Assembly (NCBI GenBank): GCA_023957335.1
Contig: JAMLHC010000001.1
Location: 516,017-580,016, forward strand
Reading direction: 5' to 3'
Length of the DNA stretch: 64,000 nucleotides
From: Bacteroidota bacterium
GTDB taxonomy: Bacteria; Bacteroidota; Bacteroidia; NS11-12g; UBA955
Part shown: piece after piece, positions 8,638 through 15,699 of the stretch
Position numbering within the stretch: position 1 is the stretch's first letter
Layout: the number at the start of each line of letters is the position of its first letter
The notes under the pieces: generated by a model
The model's database searches: none
What the model saw: only the letters and a program-made list of their open reading frames with translations
Told to the model about the DNA's origin: nothing
Translations under genes and position numbers: made by a program

Positions 8638-8667
8638 CAAAATTAGTTATTCGAATTAAACAAACAA
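8638..8667 (-). promoter_or_regulatory. Consensus promoter of the HU operon
   Basis: Minus strand TTG (8665-8667), 19 bases, TAATTTTG (8638-8645). It lies back to back with the mutY start region; a plus-strand -7-like TATCTTTG is at 8673-8680, so the two control regions nearly overlap. Confidence 0.7.
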
Positions 8668-8704
8668 CGAAGTATCTTTGTTTTTATCATTGAACGGACA
8701 CTCT

Positions 8705-9733
8705 ATGGGATGGGAAAATGAGCTAATGAATTGGTATAAAGTAAATCACAGGGAACTTCCGTGGCGAAAAGAAGCGAATGGATATCTCACATGGATATCC
8801 GAAGTTATTTTGCAACAAACCCGTGTTGCACAAGGAATTCCGTATTTTTTAAGGTTTATTGAGAGATTTCCTACCGTAAAAGATTTGGCAAACGCAGATG
8901 AACAAGAGGTTCTATTGCTTTGGCAGGGTTTAGGTTACTATTCAAGGGCAAGAAATTTACACCAAGGTGCCAAACAAATCGTAGAAAATCTTAATTCAGA
9001 CTTTAATCACGCTCCTGAAATATTAATGAAAGTGCGTGGAATTGGACACTATACAGCCAATGCCATTGCATCCTTGACTTATGATTATCCCATCCCGGTG
9101 GTGGACGGAAACGTATATAGAGTTACAACGCGCCTTTGGGGAATTACAGACCCAATTCCCAGTGAAAGGGCACGTAAAATGATTACATCTCTGTTACAAA
9201 CTTCCGTTGAACACTTCAAACCTTCTATCTTTAACCAAGCACTCATGGAGTTGGGGGCATTGGTTTGCTTACCACAAAACCCTAAATGTGAGCTATGCCC
9301 TCTTCAAATCTACTGCTTTGCATATCAAAACAAGCAACAAAACCTTTTTCCTATTAAAATCGAGAAGAAGAAACCTCAGTCACTATACCTCTCTTACTTT
9401 CATTTCAACGATGTACATGGCAAAACACTTATATATAAACGCAACAAAGGCATTTGGCAAAATCTATATGAATTCCCTTCGGTAGAAAGTAACAAACACT
9501 TCAACAAAGCCGATGCGCAGATGCAACTAAAAGGACTTGAAATTAAAAGTATAGAAAAGAGACTTTCTCTAAAACACCAACTCACGCATAAAACAATTTT
9601 TGCGATTTTTTGGGAAATAAAGGTGCAGAAATTACCTTTGAATGGAAATTTTCATACTTTTGAAATTCATTTGGATGAGATTGAGAATTACCCCATTCAT
9701 CAACTAATGAAAAAATATATAAATTCACTTTAA
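8705..9733 (+). CDS. mutY: A/G-specific adenine DNA glycosylase
   Basis: A 342-residue MutY that removes adenine mispaired with 8-oxoguanine. It shows ELPWR at the N-terminus, the catalytic Glu (about residue 33) in SEVILQQTRV, the helix-hairpin-helix VRGIGHYTANAIAS with the catalytic Asp (about 134) in PVVDGNVYRV, and the iron-sulfur ligands C188-x6-C195-x2-C198-x5-C204. The remaining C-terminal part corresponds to the NUDIX-like domain that reads 8-oxoG. The ATG at 8705 is preferred over a TTG at 8678, which overlaps the -7-like element. It is followed after 13 bases by ssb and then gldD, an arrangement conserved in Bacteroidota. Confidence 0.95.
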   Translation: MGWENELMNWYKVNHRELPWRKEANGYLTWISEVILQQTRVAQGIPYFLRFIERFPTVKDLANADEQEVLLLWQGLGYYSRARNLHQGAKQIVENLNSDFNHAPEILMKVRGIGHYTANAIASLTYDYPIPVVDGNVYRVTTRLWGITDPIPSERARKMITSLLQTSVEHFKPSIFNQALMELGALVCLPQNPKCELCPLQIYCFAYQNKQQNLFPIKIEKKKPQSLYLSYFHFNDVHGKTLIYKRNKGIWQNLYEFPSVESNKHFNKADAQMQLKGLEIKSIEKRLSLKHQLTHKTIFAIFWEIKVQKLPLNGNFHTFEIHLDEIENYPIHQLMKKYINSL

Positions 9734-9746
9734 AAAACAGTTCACC

Positions 9747-10196
9747 ATGATTAACAAAGTTATCTTAGTCGGAAGGGTTGGCAAAGATCTTGAGCTGCGC
9801 ACACTCAACAGAGGAACCCAGATTAGGTTTGTGGTTAATTTCCCATTTGCAACTCATGAATTCTCAGTAAACAGAAAGACGGGCGAGCGGCTTGAACAAG
9901 TGGAATGGCATAATATAGAGATGTGGGACAAGAATGCGGAAAATGCTGCCAAAATCCTCAAAAAAGGTAGAGTTGTATATATTGAAGGCAGGATAAAGTG
10001 TGACGTATCAACAGATTCAGATGGCAATAAACAGTACCGAACTAAAATCAGGGCAAGTTTGTTTCAAGTGCTGAATTTTAATGGAAACAACACCAAATCA
10101 CAGTTAGAAGGTGAAGCCAAATGTGATGAAATGAATGAAGACATTGAACCGATTGACAATATAATGGGCACAGAGGACTTTGACAATGAGGAGTAG
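9747..10196 (+). CDS. ssb: Single-stranded DNA-binding protein (atypical C-terminal tip)
   Basis: A 149-residue SSB with a full OB-fold: MINKVILVGRVGKDLELR, VEWHNIEMWDKNAENAAKILKKGRVVYIEGRI and QYRTKIRASLFQVLNF. It binds single-stranded DNA as a tetramer in replication and repair. The C-terminal tail is acidic but ends GTEDFDNEE, not the usual DDDIPF-like tip with terminal Pro-Phe that docks RecQ, PriA, RecO and other partners. Gene order mutY-ssb-gldD suggests this is the mutY-linked SSB of Bacteroidota; the genome may hold another, housekeeping SSB. Confidence 0.93.
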   Translation: MINKVILVGRVGKDLELRTLNRGTQIRFVVNFPFATHEFSVNRKTGERLEQVEWHNIEMWDKNAENAAKILKKGRVVYIEGRIKCDVSTDSDGNKQYRTKIRASLFQVLNFNGNNTKSQLEGEAKCDEMNEDIEPIDNIMGTEDFDNEE

Positions 10197-10211
10197 GCAA
10201 GAGAAACTAAG

Positions 10212-10811
10212 ATGAAAGATTATATAAAACCGAGTTTCATAGCTTTATTTGTTTTATCTGGGATGTTTTTTTTAACTTCATGTGAAACAGCCCTTAGTCC
10301 ACGTCCAAAAGGATATCCCAGGATATATTTTCCTGAAAAAGTATATGATGTCTTTGATTCAGCGCAATGCGGTTATACGTTTTCCAAACCGGTATATGCT
10401 AAAATGCAAACAGACCCCGCCTATACCGAGAATCAGCCTTGTTGGTATAACCTAAATTTTATACCCTTTGATGCTACCTTACATATCAGTTATCATGAAT
10501 ATCAAACTCCGGAAGAATATGACTCTTTATATGAAGATACGCATAAATTAGTGTACAAACATATTATCAGAGCAGATGACATAGAAGAAATTGAGATTGG
10601 TTCTAAAAGTGACAGCCTTAGCGGGCTTATTTTTCAGTTGCGCGGCAATACTGCCACTAATCTCAATTTTTTCCTTACGGATAATAGTCACCGCTATTTC
10701 AGAGGTGCTTTATACTTTAATTCCAAGACCGAACCTGATTCGATTGCCCCGGTATATCAATTCATTCAGGATGATATTTACCATATAATCACAACTTTTA
10801 AATGGAAATGA
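10212..10811 (+). CDS. gldD: Gliding motility lipoprotein GldD
   Basis: A 199-residue lipoprotein of the GldD family, required for gliding and type IX secretion in flavobacteria. The signal peptide ends in a lipobox (FFLTSC, Cys near residue 24) followed by the GldD hallmark PRPKGYPRIYFP; downstream are CWYNLNFIPFDATLHISYHEY and the C-terminal FIQDDIYHIITTF. In Flavobacterium gldE usually stands between ssb and gldD; here gldD follows ssb by only 15 bases and gldE is absent from this spot. Its stop overlaps apaG. Confidence 0.93.
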   Translation: MKDYIKPSFIALFVLSGMFFLTSCETALSPRPKGYPRIYFPEKVYDVFDSAQCGYTFSKPVYAKMQTDPAYTENQPCWYNLNFIPFDATLHISYHEYQTPEEYDSLYEDTHKLVYKHIIRADDIEEIEIGSKSDSLSGLIFQLRGNTATNLNFFLTDNSHRYFRGALYFNSKTEPDSIAPVYQFIQDDIYHIITTFKWK

Positions 10812-11203
10812 CAGAAAAAACAACCCATGATATACGTGTAAAGGTCATCGCACAATATGAACCCCACATGTCTGCGCCTGATCAACCGGAATATATTTTT
10901 TCCTATTTGATTAAAATCGAAAATAAATCTCCTTATCGAGTGCAACTGCTTAGACGAAAGTGGTTTATTCTTGATTATACATCCGTTATACCAATTGAAA
11001 GAGTTGTTGAAGGCGAAGGCGTAGTGGGCGAACTACCTGTGCTGGAACCGGACGAATCATATTCCTACACTTCATTCTGCAGACTCAGTTCAACCAACGG
11101 AGAGATGTCGGGATTTTATACTTTCTTTAATTTTTCTGAATATGAAGAGTTTGAAGTCGAAATTCCTTCTTTTGCGCTCAACACTCCTTGGGTGTTGAAT
11201 TAA
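10802..11203 (+). CDS. apaG: ApaG family protein
   Basis: A 133-residue ApaG/FBOX3-domain protein: a single beta-sandwich domain with EYIFSYLIKIENKSPYRVQLLRRKWFI, GEGVVGELPVLEPDESYSYTSFC and MSGFYTFFN, all typical. ApaG has been linked to Co2+/Mg2+ homeostasis in enterobacteria but its biochemical role is unsettled. It overlaps the end of gldD; the ATG at 10802 or the one at 10808 (an ATGA junction with the gldD stop) may be used. Confidence 0.93.
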   Translation: MEMTEKTTHDIRVKVIAQYEPHMSAPDQPEYIFSYLIKIENKSPYRVQLLRRKWFILDYTSVIPIERVVEGEGVVGELPVLEPDESYSYTSFCRLSSTNGEMSGFYTFFNFSEYEEFEVEIPSFALNTPWVLN

Positions 11204-11241
11204 CACAAAATGTCCCTTAATAAATTGGGATATTCTCACAC

Positions 11242-11622
11242 TTATTTTCCTGCAATACAGCTTATTTCAACTCTTGCACCAGCCGGCAAAGCTGTAACTT
11301 GTACCGTTTCTCTTGCAGGAAATACATCGGTAAAATAGCTTGCATATACATTATTTACCTCTTGAAAATCACCCATATTAGTAATAAAAATGGTGGTTTT
11401 GATAATATCTGAAAATGTAAGTCCGGCTTCGGTCAGAATTGCTTTCATATTGTCAAGCACTTGGTGTGTTTCAGCAGCGATACTGTCTTGAATCATTTTG
11501 CCTGTTGCAGGATTGATGGGAATTTGACCTGAAATAAAAACAAGTCCGTTGAATTCTCTTGCGTGGCTGTATGGTCCAATAGGTGCCGGTGCTTGGGGTG
11601 AGGTAATTACTTTGTGTGTCAT
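11242..11622 (-). CDS. ridA: RidA family enamine/imine deaminase
   Basis: A 126-residue Rid-family protein that hydrolyses reactive 2-aminoacrylate-type intermediates. The sequence shows the family features APAPIGPYSHA at the N-terminus, GLVFISGQIPINPATG, and the substrate-binding Arg in the C-terminal FPARETVQVTALPAGARVEISCIA. Length and motifs are those of archetypal RidA. It is transcribed divergently from the dehydrogenase-like gene and convergently with apaG. Confidence 0.95.
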   Translation of the reverse strand: MTHKVITSPQAPAPIGPYSHAREFNGLVFISGQIPINPATGKMIQDSIAAETHQVLDNMKAILTEAGLTFSDIIKTTIFITNMGDFQEVNNVYASYFTDVFPARETVQVTALPAGARVEISCIAGK

Positions 11623-11681
11623 ATTCTATTTGGTATTTAGTTTTCTTGGTTTTTAGCCCTACTTTTGCCCTCATATTTTTC

Positions 11682-12347
11682 ATGTCAACCCGTATGAATA
11701 TTGCAATCGTAGGAAATGAAACACTTTGCAAAGAATTGCTGCCAGTTATTTCACAAGGCAATAATAGTAGAATATTTGAAATTGATAAAATCCCGAATGA
11801 TGAAAGTTTTGACGTATTGATAGACCTTGATTTTGACAAGGCTCCGGACTCTCATTGGAACGCAATTTCTAAAATAAAAACTCAATATTTTTTGCTGGGT
11901 GCTTGTCTCACACAACTTGGCTTTGTAAATTTTGCGAACCAAAAAGAAAAAGTTTTTGGTATTTGCAACATGCCAACATTACTCGGAAGAAACACTCTGG
12001 AATACAGTTCGCCCATCGGCTTGGAACTACCACAAAACATTGTCAAAGCATTAAATTATTTTGAAGCAATAAAAGTTGACGATCGGGTGGGGATGGTTAC
12101 TCCACGTGTAATTTGCATGATTATTAACGAAGCATATTACACCCTACAAGAAGGAACTGCCAACAAAAGTGATATTGATTTAGGAATGAAATTAGGAACT
12201 GCTTATCCTATGGGACCTTTCGAATGGGCTGATAAAATTGGATCTCAAAATGTTTACCATTTGCTCAAGGCAGTTTTTGACGACACTATGGACGAGCGCT
12301 ACAAAATCTGTAATCTTTTGAAAACAGAAGCATTCAAGGCAAATTAA
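11682..12347 (+). CDS. 3-hydroxyacyl-CoA dehydrogenase-like protein with degenerate NAD domain
   Basis: About 221 residues. The C-terminal half matches the 3HCDH C-terminal helical domain: RVGMVTPRVICMIINEAYYTLQEG, then DIDLGMKLGTAYPMGPFEWADKIG. The N-terminal half is short and lacks the dinucleotide-binding GxGxxG (here IAIVGNETLC), so binding of NAD in the usual way is doubtful. Full-length enzymes are about 280-300 residues. It may be an inactive relative or use another substrate. The start at 11682 (or 11694) lies just downstream of a -7-like TACTTTTG at 11660-11667, which argues against the longer frame reaching back to 11616. It is followed after two bases by nadD. Confidence 0.75.
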   Translation: MSTRMNIAIVGNETLCKELLPVISQGNNSRIFEIDKIPNDESFDVLIDLDFDKAPDSHWNAISKIKTQYFLLGACLTQLGFVNFANQKEKVFGICNMPTLLGRNTLEYSSPIGLELPQNIVKALNYFEAIKVDDRVGMVTPRVICMIINEAYYTLQEGTANKSDIDLGMKLGTAYPMGPFEWADKIGSQNVYHLLKAVFDDTMDERYKICNLLKTEAFKAN

Positions 12348-12349
12348 AT

Positions 12350-12904
12350 ATGAAAAGACTTGGACTTTTCTTTGGTTCTTTCAATCCGATTCATCTGGGG
12401 CATTTGGCTATAGCGGAGTTTATGCTTGAAAAGCTAAAATTTGATAAAATCTTGTTTATTGTCTCACCCCAAAATCCTTTCAAATCTTCCGCTGATTTGT
12501 ATTCTGAGGAAAAACGTCTAAAATGGGTTCAAAATGCCACTCAATATAACCCTCGTTTTGAGGCTTCAGATATTGAATTTTCATTACCCAAGCCTTCTTA
12601 TACATACAACACTCTGCAAAAACTTAATACACTCTATCCTGACACACATTTTTCTATCATCATGGGTTCTGATAATCTTGCAAGGCTGAAAGATTGGAAA
12701 AATATTGATTTGATTTTAGAAACTACTGATTTTGAGATTTTTCAACGCAGTGGAACAGACAAAACAGAAACTTTTCATCCGAATATTCATCTGCACCATA
12801 CTCCATTCATTGATATTTCAGCTACCGAGATTCGCCAAAGGCTCAATAAGGGCATGAGTGTTAAGGACTTGGTACCAAGTAGCATACTTGAACAATTGAA
12901 ATAA
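12350..12904 (+). CDS. nadD: Nicotinate-nucleotide adenylyltransferase
   Basis: A 184-residue NadD that joins nicotinate mononucleotide and ATP to give deamido-NAD. The nucleotidyltransferase motif is LFFGSFNPIHLGHLAIAE (GxFxPxHxGH) at the N-terminus and the second signature is ISATEIRQRL near residue 160. SPQNPFKS and IMGSDNL are also typical. It follows the dehydrogenase-like gene by two bases and is probably co-transcribed. Confidence 0.95.
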   Translation: MKRLGLFFGSFNPIHLGHLAIAEFMLEKLKFDKILFIVSPQNPFKSSADLYSEEKRLKWVQNATQYNPRFEASDIEFSLPKPSYTYNTLQKLNTLYPDTHFSIIMGSDNLARLKDWKNIDLILETTDFEIFQRSGTDKTETFHPNIHLHHTPFIDISATEIRQRLNKGMSVKDLVPSSILEQLK

Positions 12905-12940
12905 TTCATAACAAAACATCATAAGAGAACATCTAAATAC

Positions 12941-12969
12941 TTGGTGGTTTGAATTTTTATTTACATTTG
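12941..12969 (+). promoter_or_regulatory. Promoter of the DUF4412 gene
   Basis: TTG (12941-12943), 18 bases, TACATTTG (12962-12969). The predicted transcription start is near 12975, which favours the second ATG (12990) as start of the coding region. Confidence 0.6.
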
Positions 12970-12989
12970 TTTCTTAATTCATGAAGATT

Positions 12990-13853
12990 ATGAAAAAAAT
13001 AACTTTTACCCTTATGATGTTGTTTGCGGGGAGCCAAGTGCTTTATTCTCAAGGAATTCTTGACAGAATTAACAATAAAATCAATGTGAATATTAACATT
13101 AATTCCAACGAATCCGGCACTCAAAATAATCATACACAAAACAACACCACCAATCAGAATGATGCTGATTCGAGCATACCCACGTTCAATTTTCCGGGTA
13201 TGGGCGGAAAAAGCAAATGCAAAGTCGAGCCTACCTATACATTTCAGACAGAGGTTGTCATGGATGTGTACTCCTTCGATGCTTCAGGCAAAAAGAAAAG
13301 TAACGATAGTTTTAGCCTGAACTATTCAATGTTATTTGAAAAAAACGCTCAATATATTGGCACTATCATGCACAAAATGAGCAATCAGACAGATATGGAC
13401 GAAATGAAAACAGTCATGAATCTTAAAGATAGTTGCTATGTTACATTCATGATTAATGATGGCAATAAAATGGGCATGAGCATGTCCTTTAAAAATATCC
13501 AACAATACCAAAAGAAAGACAAAGAATATTCGGATCTTAAATTTACAAAAACCGGCAAAACCAAGACTATACTAGGACACCTGTGCTATGAATACATAGC
13601 TGAGAATGAGGAAACTAAAATGACTCAGTGGGTGTCAGAGAAAGACACTAAGATATGGGATGCCTATATCAAAAACGGTTACACTTCAATACCCAATTCA
13701 AATATACGGGGAATGGAAATAGGCAAAAATGGCATGCCCTTAGAGACCGTTGTGGAGGACAAGAAAAAGAAGAACATCATGTATATGTATGTAAGGGAGA
13801 TTAAGCAAAATCAAAATATAGTAATAAGTTCTGAAGGCTATACCATTTATTAA
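12990..13853 (+). CDS. Exported DUF4412 domain protein
   Basis: About 287 residues. The signal peptide MKKITFTLMMLFAGSQVLYS is followed by an Asn-rich stretch (about residues 30-65, repeated NN and NT pairs) and a DUF4412-type domain with YTFQTEVVMDVYSFD, YSMLFEKNAQYIGTIM, GHLCYEYIAENEETKMTQWVSE and a C-terminal MYVREI. These proteins are periplasmic or outer-surface, common in Bacteroidota, and of unknown role. An ATG at 12981 is also possible. The gene stands alone with its own promoter and converges on the OstA-like gene. Confidence 0.8.
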   Translation: MKKITFTLMMLFAGSQVLYSQGILDRINNKINVNININSNESGTQNNHTQNNTTNQNDADSSIPTFNFPGMGGKSKCKVEPTYTFQTEVVMDVYSFDASGKKKSNDSFSLNYSMLFEKNAQYIGTIMHKMSNQTDMDEMKTVMNLKDSCYVTFMINDGNKMGMSMSFKNIQQYQKKDKEYSDLKFTKTGKTKTILGHLCYEYIAENEETKMTQWVSEKDTKIWDAYIKNGYTSIPNSNIRGMEIGKNGMPLETVVEDKKKKNIMYMYVREIKQNQNIVISSEGYTIY

Positions 13854-13857
13854 GTTA

Positions 13858-15369
13858 TTAAACCTTCAAGTTAATTTTTTTGCGTTTATAGAATTCTTGC
13901 TCTTGTGGCTTAAGTTGAATTTGCCAATTTAAACCTTCTAAGGTTTTTTCTTTTTCGGGTATGTCAGCCGGAGGATAGAGTGTTCCGGAGGGTTCCGGAT
14001 TTGGATAAAAACGGATATTATTAATACCTGTACTATCCATATAGATAGTTATCTGACCACTTACAATCTTATTTACCCCACTGTAGGGACTTGTATCTGA
14101 TTCATCATCGCGTACATAATACACAGACTGTCCTTGTCCAATGAGATTCACTCTGCGGAGTTTGCCGTCATCAAAATAGTTATAAATTTCATTGCCTGCC
14201 ATCTGATTAAACCTATCCTCCTCCAGCCAAGAGGCTACAAACCCCTCATTGCGAACAAACATATAATCCAGTTTGTCGTCTTTCATGTAAACACTGATAG
14301 AATCTCCTGTAATCTGATTATTCTCATTCCACAAGATGGGTTTATGCAACATGAGTATAACAGAATCTTTCATAAAATATATCAAAGTATCGCAGATGCC
14401 AGCTATATCGGGCGAAAATATTTGAGCATTTTTGAAAGCAATTAGTTTTTTGATTGCAGTGTCAGAGAAATAATAGAAAGTATCTGCCATCAACAGCATG
14501 GTATCTTCATTCAGCAAACGCTCGCTCATGGGCAGTCCATTGATAACGGTTTCCTTTCTTTTCTCCATATACAATCCCTTTTGACCATAGACTTTAACCC
14601 CTTCGGAAGTGTCATTCAAAACAATATTGCCAAAAGCTTGACCATCACCTGTGTTTCTGTTGTAGAAAAAACTGTCAGCAGTGATGTCTGATGACTCGCC
14701 AAAAATGGTGGCTCTTTTGCTGAATGAAGCCAGATTAGAGGCAGTGTTATAGTATCCCCATGTACATTCAATCCTGTTTTGTTCACTGTTAATCACAGTA
14801 GGTCCATAGAAATAAGCAGTTCTTGCAGTAGTAATATATTGCAAGGTGTCGCCTTTCATGGTATAGTCAGGATTAACCAAAACTACATTTCCTTTGAAAG
14901 ACGCTGTACTGTTTCTCGAATTATAATATCCTTTATCACTTGTCAGCACATCATTTTCATTGATAATCTTACCCCCGGCACCATACGAACCGCTTTTGAT
15001 GCGGGTGTCATAATCTATGTAGGGAGTAGTCAATATCATTTTGCGGTCGGTTAAAATAACATCACCGGAAACCCTTGCCATCTTAGTTTTCCCGTCATAA
15101 AAAACTCTTTTTCCGCTCATATTAAAAGTATCGGGCTGATAAATTCTAACTTGTCCTACCCCGTCAATTGTATTGTATTTATCATTGATAATTGCCGAAT
15201 CACACTCAATAAAAACACCTTCGTGCAGTACTTTAATATTCCCTTTACAGTATTTCGACTGGGTTGATGCATCATAGCGAAGTTCATCCGCATTGATAAT
15301 TTGGACTTTTTGAGCCTGTACATGGGTTATACCTATCCAAACAACGCCTATTAATATGTAGATTCTCAA
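13858..15369 (-). CDS. OstA-like (LptA/LptD-type) periplasmic protein
   Basis: A 503-residue exported protein (signal peptide ending near VQAQ, residue 20). It is built of LptA-like beta-jellyroll repeats: INADELRYDASTQSKYCKGNIKV, ARVSGDVILTDRKMILTTPYIDYD, GYYNSRNSTASFKGNVVLVN, GYYNTASNLASFSKRATIFG. This is the OstA-like family of Bacteroidota, thought to bridge lipopolysaccharide from the inner membrane LptFG complex to the outer membrane. It is the last gene of the unit ftsH - small exported protein - OstA-like. Longer than E. coli LptA (about 185), so it may span more of the periplasm or act differently. Confidence 0.85.
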   Translation of the reverse strand: MRIYILIGVVWIGITHVQAQKVQIINADELRYDASTQSKYCKGNIKVLHEGVFIECDSAIINDKYNTIDGVGQVRIYQPDTFNMSGKRVFYDGKTKMARVSGDVILTDRKMILTTPYIDYDTRIKSGSYGAGGKIINENDVLTSDKGYYNSRNSTASFKGNVVLVNPDYTMKGDTLQYITTARTAYFYGPTVINSEQNRIECTWGYYNTASNLASFSKRATIFGESSDITADSFFYNRNTGDGQAFGNIVLNDTSEGVKVYGQKGLYMEKRKETVINGLPMSERLLNEDTMLLMADTFYYFSDTAIKKLIAFKNAQIFSPDIAGICDTLIYFMKDSVILMLHKPILWNENNQITGDSISVYMKDDKLDYMFVRNEGFVASWLEEDRFNQMAGNEIYNYFDDGKLRRVNLIGQGQSVYYVRDDESDTSPYSGVNKIVSGQITIYMDSTGINNIRFYPNPEPSGTLYPPADIPEKEKTLEGLNWQIQLKPQEQEFYKRKKINLKV

Positions 15370-15390
15370 TAAAGCCAGATATTTACAAAA

Positions 15391-15699
15391 TTAACATTTA
15401 CAACCCGGTGTATGTACTTTCTCCTCACCCTTTTTATTGATGTGTCGGAGGATTTTACCCTTTTCGTTAAACTCAATGAAGTAAATCCTTTTGCCATTTT
15501 TGAACTTCTCTTTAGATACTAACTTGTTGGTGGTCGTATTATATGACTTAATAATTTTCACCTTGCCGCCATAGCGCGTTTTCACAACGGTTTTTAGGCT
15601 ATCTCCTAAATTATGTCCAAAACCCAAACCTGCCAGTCCAAATAAAGCACAAGCAACAAGCAGGCTTCTGAGTACCGTAGGATTCGGCTTCAATTTCAT
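15391..15699 (-). CDS. Small exported protein of unknown function
   Basis: A 102-residue protein with a signal peptide (LRSLLVACALFGLAGLGFG) and a basic mature part ending in HTPGCKC, two closely spaced cysteines. The centre, KVKIIKSYNTTTNKLVSKEKFKNGKRIYFIEFNEKGKILRHI in part, resembles the repeats of MORN-like or 'toxin-antitoxin YwqK' proteins, in which short KxxFKNGK phrases recur. It overlaps ftsH in an ATGA and lies 21 bases before the OstA-like gene. I do not recognise the family. Confidence 0.7.
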   Translation of the reverse strand: MKLKPNPTVLRSLLVACALFGLAGLGFGHNLGDSLKTVVKTRYGGKVKIIKSYNTTTNKLVSKEKFKNGKRIYFIEFNEKGKILRHINKKGEEKVHTPGCKC

